The position numbers and the translations under genes were made by a program. 64,000 nt of DNA from Verrucomicrobiota bacterium (GTDB taxonomy: Bacteria; Verrucomicrobiota; Verrucomicrobiia; Verrucomicrobiales; Akkermansiaceae), in assembly GCA_030835305.1 (NCBI GenBank), contig JAURPJ010000053.1, positions 26,941 through 90,940 of the forward strand. The letters are read 5' to 3'. Positions 57,447 through 64,000 of this stretch are shown in pieces; within the stretch, counting starts at the first letter, position 1; the number at the start of each line of letters is the position of its first letter. The notes under the pieces are model-generated. The model ran no database searches, was not told the origin of the DNA, and worked only from the letters and a program-made list of their open reading frames with translations.

Positions 57447-57976
57447 CGACCACCGCCAATCAGCTCGTTGATCCGAACGATCACATCACGCGCCTGTGTC
57501 CTCGGATTCACGGCCCGGTCGTGATGCACCAGAATTCCATTCCGAAACAAGAAGGTCTCGCGCCTTGGCCTGCTGTTGGGATGCTCAATTCGATAAGCAT
57601 CACAAATCGCTCCGTTCGTATCGCAGAGAAGCGGGAAAGGAATTTCAAACTTATCCGAGAACGCCCGTTGCTTGGCAATCGTGTCCATCGAAACGCCGAT
57701 CACCTGAATGTTGTTTTCCGTCAATATCGCAAATGCAGACCGCAGCGATTTCACTTGTTTGATTCACCCCGGCGTATCCGCCTTCGGATAAAAGAACACT
57801 ACCGCCCAAGGCCCGGACGTGGCCTGCTTAAGATTCACCTGCCGACCAAATTGATCCGGGGCTGACAACGATGGCGAACGCCAGCCATGCGCTTGAGGAT
57901 CCACGTCCTTGTAAACCGTGCACGCAGTCATAAAGATCGCGAAACAAAACAGGGACAAGCAAACGATCGCCTTCAT
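57443..57976 (-). CDS. Peroxiredoxin with in-frame UGA at the peroxidatic cysteine: candidate selenoprotein
   Basis: The frame from the ATG at 57976 runs 177 codons to a TAG at 57443, interrupted only by a TGA at 57764-57766. It has a lipoprotein-type signal (MKAIVCLSLFCFAIFMTAC; lipobox Cys19), then the AhpC/TSA domain: FGRQVNLKQ, WAVVFFYPKADTPG, then UGA, then IKQVKSLRSAF and VIGVSMDT. In PrxQ/Bcp-type peroxiredoxins the residue after ADTPG is the catalytic cysteine, so UGA stands exactly at the active site. A hairpin like a bacterial SECIS begins 14 nt further on. Selenocysteine peroxiredoxins are known in some bacteria. The enzyme would reduce peroxides at the cell envelope. If the TGA is a plain mutation, this is a pseudogene, but nothing else in the gene is damaged. 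SelA, SelB, SelC and SelD are not in the window. Confidence 0.8.
57726..57749 (-). promoter_or_regulatory. SECIS-like stem-loop in the peroxiredoxin mRNA
   Basis: In the mRNA, AUCGC pairs with GCGAU (5 bp), then UGC with GCA (3 bp), leaving the apical loop GGUCU and a UUU bulge on the 3' side. The first loop G lies 23 nt after the UGA. The well-known E. coli fdhF SECIS has UGC-AGGUCU-GCA at a similar distance, so loop and upper stem are nearly identical. SelB recognises such loops through the G-U. Confidence 0.7.
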
Positions 57977-58012
57977 GCAAGCGATCGTACCGGCTTAAAT
58001 CGGTCTCTGCAA

Positions 58013-58846
58013 TCAGTCATTCGCCCTCTTTGCCAGGAAGCCCAACTGCACCAAAAAACGGTCCATCTGCTTCACCGTCTCATCGTATTTTGCCTTATTA
58101 AAAAAGCCGTGCGACTGCCCTTCAAAAAGAAAAAGCTCCGACTTCACCCCCGCATCCTCCATCAAGTCACGATACTTCTCCGCCGTCGCTACCGGGATCA
58201 ACTTGTCCTTGGTCCCAAGAAAAACAATCGTAGGCGGAGTGTTCTTATCAAGGTTATGCATCGGTGAAATCTTCTTCCAGTATTTCTTCACGCGACTGTG
58301 ACCATAGCCCTTCGGCCCATTATCATAAACCGGGTTAAAGAGGACCAAAGCATCTGGTTTTGATGATACCAAAACATCCTCACCCTCTTCAAAGATCCCC
58401 CTCGTCGTTCCAGTGGCAGCCGCCACATGACCACCCGCCGAACCGCCACCGGCAGCCACTTTTTTGGGATCAATCCCCAATTCCACCGCATGGGCCCGGA
58501 CCCACCGAACCGCGGAATTTCCATCCTTCACACACTCAAGCGGCGAAGTACCATTGCGACTCTTCACCCGATACTCGGCCGAAATTGCCACCATCCCACG
58601 CTTCGCAAGATGCTCACATTGCGGGTAGAACTGCGAGGGTGTTCCCCCGTTCCATCCACCGCCAAAGAAGAACACAATCACCGGCCTCTTATCGCCCACC
58701 TTGTGACCTTCCGGATTGAAGATGTGAAGCTTGAGCTCAACCCCACCGATCTTCTTGTAGGTTGTTAGTTCGTCCGGGGTTGGCCCAGCCGCGAGTGACA
58801 CCGAGCAAGCAAGAAGAAACGAAAGGAACAATTTCATGGGAATCAT
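58013..58846 (-). CDS. Exported alpha/beta-hydrolase (esterase/lipase, bd-FAE-like)
   Basis: The 277-residue protein has a signal peptide (about 1-20). The oxyanion segment FFFGGGWNGG near 59-68 replaces the usual HGGG. The nucleophile elbow is GGSAGGH near 134-140 with the catalytic serine near 136, an acidic residue near GTKDKLIPV (about 215-223), and the histidine in GQSHGFF near 245-251. It probably hydrolyses acyl esters of sugars in the periplasm. It starts 46 nt after the kinase-like gene and ends 36 nt before the peroxiredoxin, on the same strand. Confidence 0.88.
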   Translation of the reverse strand: MIPMKLFLSFLLACSVSLAAGPTPDELTTYKKIGGVELKLHIFNPEGHKVGDKRPVIVFFFGGGWNGGTPSQFYPQCEHLAKRGMVAISAEYRVKSRNGTSPLECVKDGNSAVRWVRAHAVELGIDPKKVAAGGGSAGGHVAAATGTTRGIFEEGEDVLVSSKPDALVLFNPVYDNGPKGYGHSRVKKYWKKISPMHNLDKNTPPTIVFLGTKDKLIPVATAEKYRDLMEDAGVKSELFLFEGQSHGFFNKAKYDETVKQMDRFLVQLGFLAKRAND

Positions 58847-58892
58847 TACGTCGTGAGATTCCCATATTCTTCGAAAGAACTAGGAAAAAATC

Positions 58893-59663
58893 CTAGCGAC
58901 GATCTTCGATCTTCCAACCTTTCGCCCTCGGATTCTCCCTTACTCTCTCCATTCCCTGAATCGTCAGCCAGCCAATCATGGCCACAGCCCCTATCAAAAT
59001 GAGCCAAACAAGCAACCGCCCGAACCATGCTTCCTTGACCGGCTCGAAGCTTTGCAAAGCAGGACTCCGTTCATCCACAAACGGAATCTGAGTCGTCTTC
59101 TCGTTCTTCTTCGGCAATTGAAGCTGCTTGATCGCAAGTCTTTCCAGTAACTTCCTAACATCATCCCTGCCATCGCAATCCGCTCCGGGGCCCGTCCCGG
59201 CCGCGATATCGGAAAACCACCGAAAATAATCAATATGGAAGACACAACGCTCCCGCTTCTCTCCGGAAAAGAAAATCTCAGCGGTATCGAAGTTCACCGC
59301 ACCTGCAATCGGACCAAAATCATCAAGCAATTTCGTGGCATTTTTCGAAACCGTTTGGATCTCCGGCTCCTCAATCTTCACCTCATCCACCGATTTGCCA
59401 TTCTCCCACCGGGACATCACCCAGGGAATTCCATGCTCATCCAAACCGCAGTCCAATACTGGAGCAAGAAACGGATGCTGAAGAGCCTTCAATTCGTCCA
59501 ATGCCTCACGGAGCATCTCCGATCGCTTCAGCTGCTCCCGATCACCCTCATTCAACAGAATGCGCGTGAGCCGCAGGACAGCGCCATCACGCCCTCGAAC
59601 ACGATGAATCGTGCGGGTTCGACTCTGCTCGACGAGATCTTGAATCTGAAATTTTTCGGTCAT
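58893..59663 (-). CDS. Kinase-like (N-lobe only) membrane protein
   Basis: The 256-residue protein starts at the ATG at 59663 (MTEKFQIQDLVEQ). A frame from 59885 only adds non-coding sequence ahead. Residues 5-100 look like the N-lobe and hinge of serine/threonine kinases: LVEQSRTRTIHRVRGRDG, AVLRLTRIL, HPFLAPVLDCGLDEHGIPWVMSRWENGKSV. The catalytic loop HRD and the DFG motif are missing, so it is a pseudokinase at best. One membrane span lies near 219-241 with a short basic tail outside the kinase-like part. It lies 19 nt after the OmpA-family gene, in the run HtrA, OmpA, this gene. Function unknown; a sensor or scaffold of the envelope is possible. Confidence 0.6.
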   Translation of the reverse strand: MTEKFQIQDLVEQSRTRTIHRVRGRDGAVLRLTRILLNEGDREQLKRSEMLREALDELKALQHPFLAPVLDCGLDEHGIPWVMSRWENGKSVDEVKIEEPEIQTVSKNATKLLDDFGPIAGAVNFDTAEIFFSGEKRERCVFHIDYFRWFSDIAAGTGPGADCDGRDDVRKLLERLAIKQLQLPKKNEKTTQIPFVDERSPALQSFEPVKEAWFGRLLVWLILIGAVAMIGWLTIQGMERVRENPRAKGWKIEDRR

Positions 59664-59682
59664 TAAAAAACGGTATGCGAAT

Positions 59683-61083
59683 CTAAAAATCCAAGTATAT
59701 CTCGGTGCGGCGATTCGCGCGACGCCCAGTGGGATTGTCTTCGCCATCGGCGGTAGCATTTGGTCGACGGGGTTTCGTTTCACCTTCCGCCATCGCGACA
59801 ATTTGCTGATCGGGCACTCCGACACTGAGCAAATATTTTTCGACCGCACCAGCGCGACGCCCTGAAAGTTCATTGTTATATTCATCGGTTCCTAATGAAT
59901 CGGTATGACCGGAAAGAGTGAGCTTTTTGTCAGGATTGATCTTCAAAAGCCCTGCCACGATATCGAGCTGACGATGGGTTCTCGGAGTGAGCCCGTCTTC
60001 ATCAAAACCAAAGTAGAGAATCAAGGTATCACCACCAGTCGGGTTTTTCACCAGCGGAGTGTAGTGCACATCACCACCAGCCACCCGATCGGCGTAGTCC
60101 GCCAGAAGGGAGTCCAGATTTATCTCCGTCACCTGCCAGGGTTGATCAATACCCTTTCGCTGCACATTGAGCCCGAAATCCGCGGCCTTTTTCCCGGCGT
60201 CATCTTCGACATGTGCAATAAATCCAGCGGTCAATTGACGATTGAACATGGCTCGCAGCGGCCTCTGGGTCCGCAACTTGTATTTGGCTTCTTCGAAAAT
60301 GATACAGAGTCCGGCAATTTTTGCGTCCGAGACAAGTTCTGGGTCCACGAAAGATTTTGCATCATCAAAATTCTGCCCCAACGCGGCGCGAAGAAAGGCC
60401 TCGGTAATCCCGAGCGAATCCACAAAGACAGCTTTCCCGATGGCTTTCTGATGAAGCAACTTCATCTTTTCGATTCCCCAGCCACCGGTATTTCCCCGTA
60501 GCAGGTCAAAGTAAATTCGGGCTCCTTTTCCCCCCTCAAAATTCAGCGCCCAGCGAGCCTTGCGATTTGCTTCGAGCTCGCCGATCTCTACGATCGGATC
60601 CATCGAGCTCAGACGAAAGTTTCCAATCGCAGCCAAGTCACGTAGCCCTTTGAGTTGGGATTCATCCAAGGCCTTTTGCCCGATGAGAAGGCTCGCTTTA
60701 TCAAAATCAGATTCCTCCAGCGATCTCCCGATCTTTTCCAGAAGAACTTCAGGCTCGAACTCGGCCGCACCCATTCCGGCATCAATGAGCATTTGCTCGG
60801 GTGTCGAAGGCGCCACGGTATCAACCGGTTCGGGCGCAGGTTCTGGTTCCGCATCGAAGGGATCAAAAGGCTTCGGCTCAATTTCCCCGGCAACCGGTTC
60901 CTTCCCGGCAACCGGTTCCACTTCCGGCTTTTCGGATAAAGTTGGTTGGGCGGGGGCGGGTTTGCCGGAACGACTCGACTGGAAGAGGTAAACTCCGGAC
61001 CCCAAAAGAGCGGCGGCCACAAAGGCTAGAGTAACAAACAAGCCAAAGTTCGAACGAGGTTCATGGGAGTCGTAGGTGCTCAT
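59683..61083 (-). CDS. OmpA-family protein with N-terminal membrane anchor
   Basis: The 466-residue protein starts at the ATG at 61083 (MSTYDSHEPRSNFG). One membrane segment lies near 12-34, a proline/glutamate-rich linker near 40-90, and a middle region of unknown fold (about 95-335, with two NTF2-like stretches). The C-terminal OmpA domain covers about 350-466 (LILYFGFDEDGLTPRTHRQL, SGHTDSLGTDEYNNELSGRRAGAVEKYL, NRRTEIYLDF) and binds peptidoglycan through its Asp/Arg residues. It probably anchors the complex to the cell wall. It is only 14 nt after the HtrA gene and 19 nt before the kinase-like gene, so the three form one operon. Confidence 0.85.
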   Translation of the reverse strand: MSTYDSHEPRSNFGLFVTLAFVAAALLGSGVYLFQSSRSGKPAPAQPTLSEKPEVEPVAGKEPVAGEIEPKPFDPFDAEPEPAPEPVDTVAPSTPEQMLIDAGMGAAEFEPEVLLEKIGRSLEESDFDKASLLIGQKALDESQLKGLRDLAAIGNFRLSSMDPIVEIGELEANRKARWALNFEGGKGARIYFDLLRGNTGGWGIEKMKLLHQKAIGKAVFVDSLGITEAFLRAALGQNFDDAKSFVDPELVSDAKIAGLCIIFEEAKYKLRTQRPLRAMFNRQLTAGFIAHVEDDAGKKAADFGLNVQRKGIDQPWQVTEINLDSLLADYADRVAGGDVHYTPLVKNPTGGDTLILYFGFDEDGLTPRTHRQLDIVAGLLKINPDKKLTLSGHTDSLGTDEYNNELSGRRAGAVEKYLLSVGVPDQQIVAMAEGETKPRRPNATADGEDNPTGRRANRRTEIYLDF

Positions 61084-61097
61084 TTCAAAATTCGGAG

Positions 61098-62618
61098 TTA
61101 ATCGGTTGGCTCTTTGGTTCTGGGAATCTTTGGAAAGGTAACGTTCCGCCAAGGCTGGTTATTACGGCGGATTCTCAAAGTGGTCTCGGTCACCGCCGCG
61201 CCCGAAACCAGATTAAAGTAGAACTGCTGGCTATCGCTGATTCGCTGTCCGTTAAATTCGAGGATATAATCAGTGGGCCGAACCCCCTTTTGATCTGCCA
61301 GGCTCCCGGGAGCGACCTGTTGAACCAAAACGCCTCCTTGGTGTTGATAGGCGGGGGGGAGGTCCCTGACTGCGATTCCAATAGCATTCAAAATAGCCCG
61401 ATCGGACGCTAGACGGGCGTTTTCAGCAATTTGCTGGCCTTGCTCGAATGGATTGGCCTCGCCGACCATCGCCTTCAAATTGATCACCTTGTCCTTGCGC
61501 CAAACACTGATTTCGGCATCGTCGCCCACTTTGGAGCGCCGGATTCGATTAAGCAATCCGCGAGCGTTGGTTACACCCTCGCCTTGATAGGCCAAGATGA
61601 TGTCATAAGGTTCCAGACCCGCTTTTGAGGCTGGAGAATCAGGGGTCACACCAGACACCAGAACACCTTGGCCGGAGAAGTTCAGATCGTTGGCGACATG
61701 CTGTTTTAAATCGCGGGTCGCAAGACCAAGGTAGCCATGAATCGGACGACCTTTGTCGAGAATGTATTCCAGCGTCCGCATCACATCGTTTGAGGGGATG
61801 GAAAATCCAATCCCTTGAAAGCCGGGGTTCTCCCGATCCTCGGTGTAAATCGAGACGTTGATCGCAATGATCTCACCAAGATGATTGAGCAGCGGTCCGC
61901 CAGAGTTTCCGGGATTGATGGCGGCATCGGTCTGGAAAAGATCCCGCTGGTTGTCCGAGAGCGAGCGATCCCTGGCCGAGATGCGCCCAACCGTTACCGA
62001 TTCCCCAAGCCCAAAGGGATTGCCAACCGCGATGGCAAGCTGGCCGACACGCACGGCATCGGAATCACCGAACTTCAATGCGTAGAATTTTTCGTTGGGA
62101 TCGCCGCTTTTGATTCGCAACACCGCGATATCAAGGAGCTTGTCCGAGTTGATCAAGGTGGCTGGAAGCGATCGACCGTCGTGAAGAGTCACCCGGATTT
62201 TCTGGTGCCCCTCAATGACATGATGATTGGTTATCACGTGCCCCTCCTCGGAAACGATCACGCCCGATCCAAGGCCCGGGGTAATACGATCACGCTCGTA
62301 AATTCTCCTGCTGTAGCGATCGATCACACGCTCGCGTTTCAGAATCTCGGTATCAATACTGACCACGGCGGGAGTCACCCGGTCAACGAGTTCCACCATC
62401 TCGTCATTAGCCCGGATCAGGCCCGGAACGAGGCTTTGCTCGATGGCCGGCTTGGTCTGCAAGGTGGCGTATTCCGGGGCAAACTGCTGGTCGGACTCAT
62501 AGCCACCAAATCCAAAAATGGGCTGTCCGTCGCGCCATGCGCGGAAGACATGCACCGAGACGAACGCGGTCATAAAAACGAAACAGAGAACAAGAAGTCT
62601 TTTGAAAGCGTCACTCAT
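61098..62618 (-). CDS. HtrA/DegP-family periplasmic serine protease
   Basis: The 506-residue protein has an N-terminal signal anchor (about 5-25). The trypsin-like domain carries an intact catalytic triad: His133 in TNHHVIEG, Asp163 in LLDIAVLRI, and Ser239 in NPGNSGGPL. Two PDZ domains follow (about 295-385 and 415-495). HtrA proteases degrade or refold damaged envelope proteins, often under stress. It heads a run with the OmpA-family gene (14 nt downstream) and the kinase-like gene, and the esterase and peroxiredoxin follow closely. That suggests an envelope-stress module (inference). Confidence 0.95.
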   Translation of the reverse strand: MSDAFKRLLVLCFVFMTAFVSVHVFRAWRDGQPIFGFGGYESDQQFAPEYATLQTKPAIEQSLVPGLIRANDEMVELVDRVTPAVVSIDTEILKRERVIDRYSRRIYERDRITPGLGSGVIVSEEGHVITNHHVIEGHQKIRVTLHDGRSLPATLINSDKLLDIAVLRIKSGDPNEKFYALKFGDSDAVRVGQLAIAVGNPFGLGESVTVGRISARDRSLSDNQRDLFQTDAAINPGNSGGPLLNHLGEIIAINVSIYTEDRENPGFQGIGFSIPSNDVMRTLEYILDKGRPIHGYLGLATRDLKQHVANDLNFSGQGVLVSGVTPDSPASKAGLEPYDIILAYQGEGVTNARGLLNRIRRSKVGDDAEISVWRKDKVINLKAMVGEANPFEQGQQIAENARLASDRAILNAIGIAVRDLPPAYQHQGGVLVQQVAPGSLADQKGVRPTDYILEFNGQRISDSQQFYFNLVSGAAVTETTLRIRRNNQPWRNVTFPKIPRTKEPTD

Positions 62619-62759
62619 TTGGGATCGGAGCTAGGTAAATCTAGTTTTAGTTGATGGATTGTTATGCCTCTTCGTAAAGCAAAAGTAATTTCACAACTAT
62701 TTGAGAAGCGATGACAACCCAACCTCTTTTCTCCAAATTATCTGCTGCTCTGATGAAAA

Positions 62760-63674
62760 ATGAGCTATGCAGATGATATGGAAGTTAGATCGCTTCGAAA
62801 CGATGAATGGGATCACCTGGCCCGGCTCATTTTTCATTCCACAAATGATTGGTATCAAAAGAACCTGAACCGGCAATGTTTTGGCGGCGATGACCCCCTG
62901 GTTTGTCGGATCTTCCCTGAAGTTTATGAGGCCCTCGATCCCGGATGCTGTCTCGTAGCGGAAGTCGACGGGACGCTCGCGGGATCTTGTTTTTACCACC
63001 CGCGGGAAACCCATGTCTCGCTTGGGATCATGAATGCCGATCCTGGCTTTGTGGGCCGCGGCGTCGCGCGGACCCTTCTACAAGAAATCATCAATCGATC
63101 TGGAGACCAACCGATCCGCCTCGTTTCGAGCGCATTGAACATTGATTCCTACTCTCTGTACACACGGGCGGGGTTCCAACCTCTTGCCATCTATCAGGAC
63201 ATGATCGTTCCGCCTGAAGTCGAGCTCCCTCCGATCTCCTCGAGAATCCGAACAGCAACGCTTTCCGACCTTCCTGCAATTCTTGCGCTTGAGGATCAGA
63301 TCAGCGGGATCTCCCGGGAAAAAGATTGGCGGTATTTCCTCAATGATGACTCGTCAACCTGGCGGGGATTCGTGTTTGAAACCGATGGAAAAATCACAGG
63401 CTTTTTGTTTTCGGTCAACCATCCAGGCAGCCGTATGCTCGGGCCGGGGGTCATGCGGAGTCATGCGGCCGCATTTGAACTCATCGTCGCCCAACTTGCT
63501 ACTTTTGAGGGCGAAACCCCGCTCTTCCTTGTTCCCGCTAGCGAAACGGCCTTGATTCAAAGCCTGTACAAAGTAGGCGCCCGCAACTGTGAGATCCACC
63601 TCAGCCAGGTCCTCGGCGATGCTCAGGATCCCAAGGGAATTACGATGCCAACATTCATGCCCGAAACCGGATAA
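62760..63674 (+). CDS. Two-domain GNAT-family acetyltransferase
   Basis: The 304-residue protein contains two GNAT folds. The first (about 1-150) has the acetyl-CoA loop VGRGVARTLL near 98-107 and a characteristic SLYTRAGFQPL near 131-141. The second (about 160-300) is more divergent and lacks a clear Q/RxxGxG/A loop. Such double-GNAT proteins acetylate small molecules or proteins; the substrate is unknown. The ATG at 62760 directly follows an A-rich stretch. It is divergent from HtrA. Confidence 0.8.
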   Translation: MSYADDMEVRSLRNDEWDHLARLIFHSTNDWYQKNLNRQCFGGDDPLVCRIFPEVYEALDPGCCLVAEVDGTLAGSCFYHPRETHVSLGIMNADPGFVGRGVARTLLQEIINRSGDQPIRLVSSALNIDSYSLYTRAGFQPLAIYQDMIVPPEVELPPISSRIRTATLSDLPAILALEDQISGISREKDWRYFLNDDSSTWRGFVFETDGKITGFLFSVNHPGSRMLGPGVMRSHAAAFELIVAQLATFEGETPLFLVPASETALIQSLYKVGARNCEIHLSQVLGDAQDPKGITMPTFMPETG

Positions 63675-63694
63675 TTGGGTTCTTTCCAAACTCT

Positions 63695-63931
63695 TTACCG
63701 CCGGGATACCGGCGAGCCAAGAAGCCCGAACGCAAGATTGATGCTAACCATGACTGGATTGCGGAGGTCTTAAAATCCGAAATGAAGGTGCCTCGCAAGC
63801 AGCGCCACAGCGCAAAGAGGATTTGGGATCGTTTGCGTGAAGAACATAATTTTGATGGCGGCTACACCGTGGTGAAGGAGGCCGTTGCGAAACTGAACGC
63901 TACAGCGAAAACCCTAGTCGCTTTGAAATAA
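63695..63931 (+). pseudogene. IS21-family transposase (IstA) remnant
   Basis: An open stretch without a start reads PPGYRRAKKPERKI, APRKQRHSAKRIWDRL-like sequence (here VPRKQRHSAKRIWDRLREEH) and NFDGGYTVVKEAV before a TAA at 63929. This is the middle of an IstA-type transposase. About 75 of some 500 codons are kept and no istB follows, so it is dead. The first base is set where the recognisable reading begins. Confidence 0.75.
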
Positions 63932-63978
63932 CTATCGAAATGATATATGACTCATATCAAATCAAGCCTCACACCTCC

Positions 63979-64000
63979 GGAACCAGCCTAAGCTGGTTCC
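63979..64000. repeat. Perfect 9-bp inverted repeat at the window edge
   Basis: GGAACCAGC and GCTGGTTCC are separated by CTAA. It could be a terminator stem or a repeat; the window ends here, so a T run cannot be seen. Confidence 0.5.

Noticed and set aside
57764..57766. TGA in the peroxiredoxin as an ordinary nonsense mutation
   Set aside because: The position at the catalytic residue, the intact rest of the gene and the SECIS-like hairpin make selenocysteine the better reading, though the mutation is not excluded without genome data.

Overview
The window looks like chromosomal DNA of a Verrucomicrobiota bacterium, probably order Verrucomicrobiales. The evidence is the gene content: an exosortase with PEP-CTERM substrates, an EpsI-like partner and exopolysaccharide genes; a DUF1080 hydrolase divergent from a Tat-exported Gfo/Idh/MocA oxidoreductase; DUF6807; calcium-binding DxDxDG repeat/LamG secreted proteins; an ECF sigma factor fused to a membrane segment and tryptophan/alanine repeats; and membrane cytochrome c/PQQ-type dehydrogenases. 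No rRNA, tRNA or CRISPR array was seen. Genus is not assignable from sequence alone.

Layout. 1-4.5 kb: SAM/SAH cycle (metK-ahcY) divergent from an ArsR-methyltransferase fusion regulator, with a palindromic operator between them. 4.5-15.3 kb: accessory membrane/envelope region: DUF6807, an acyltransferase with an ankyrin block inserted in it, then an ECF sigma-repeat fusion, a propeller/cytochrome/ankyrin protein and two paralogous repeat proteins separated by a broken lipoprotein gene. 15.3-23.7 kb: hybrid histidine kinase, vanadium haloperoxidase-like protein, LytTR regulator and a large secreted LamG/DxDxDG protein. 23.7-30.4 kb: an internally deleted ISAs1-type element, queA, a SNF2/SWIM helicase, AlkB, and several gene remains. 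30.4-38.1 kb: oxidative-metabolism genes (TIM barrel, cytochrome c, PQQ-type dehydrogenases, OFA transporter, cupredoxin). 38.1-49.3 kb, nearly all on the minus strand: a 56-residue PEP-CTERM protein, a DEAD helicase, exosortase, EpsI, sugar transferase, O-antigen ligase-like protein, then prs, rplY, pth, rpsF and ssb. 49.3-57.4 kb: TonB receptor, TonB, AraC fragment, Gfo/Idh with DUF1080, an alanine dehydrogenase remnant, TauE, a broken membrane protein gene. 57.4-62.6 kb, minus strand: HtrA, OmpA, kinase-like protein, esterase and a peroxiredoxin. 62.7-64 kb: GNAT protein and an IS21 remnant.

Most striking observation: the peroxiredoxin at 57443-57976 has an in-frame TGA exactly where the peroxidatic cysteine belongs, in an otherwise intact reading frame, and a small stem-loop with a GGUCU apical loop begins 14 nt downstream. 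It resembles the E. coli fdhF SECIS, so this is a strong candidate selenoprotein. The second is the sigma-repeat module at 7.2-15.3 kb, which may be a membrane-anchored sigma factor with dedicated partner proteins.

The window also holds many decayed genes (about ten), some with several lesions and some with one only. The single-lesion ones could be sequencing errors. Starts were moved from the longest possible ORF where signal peptides, family N-termini or ribosome-binding sites favoured a shorter protein; this is stated in each entry.
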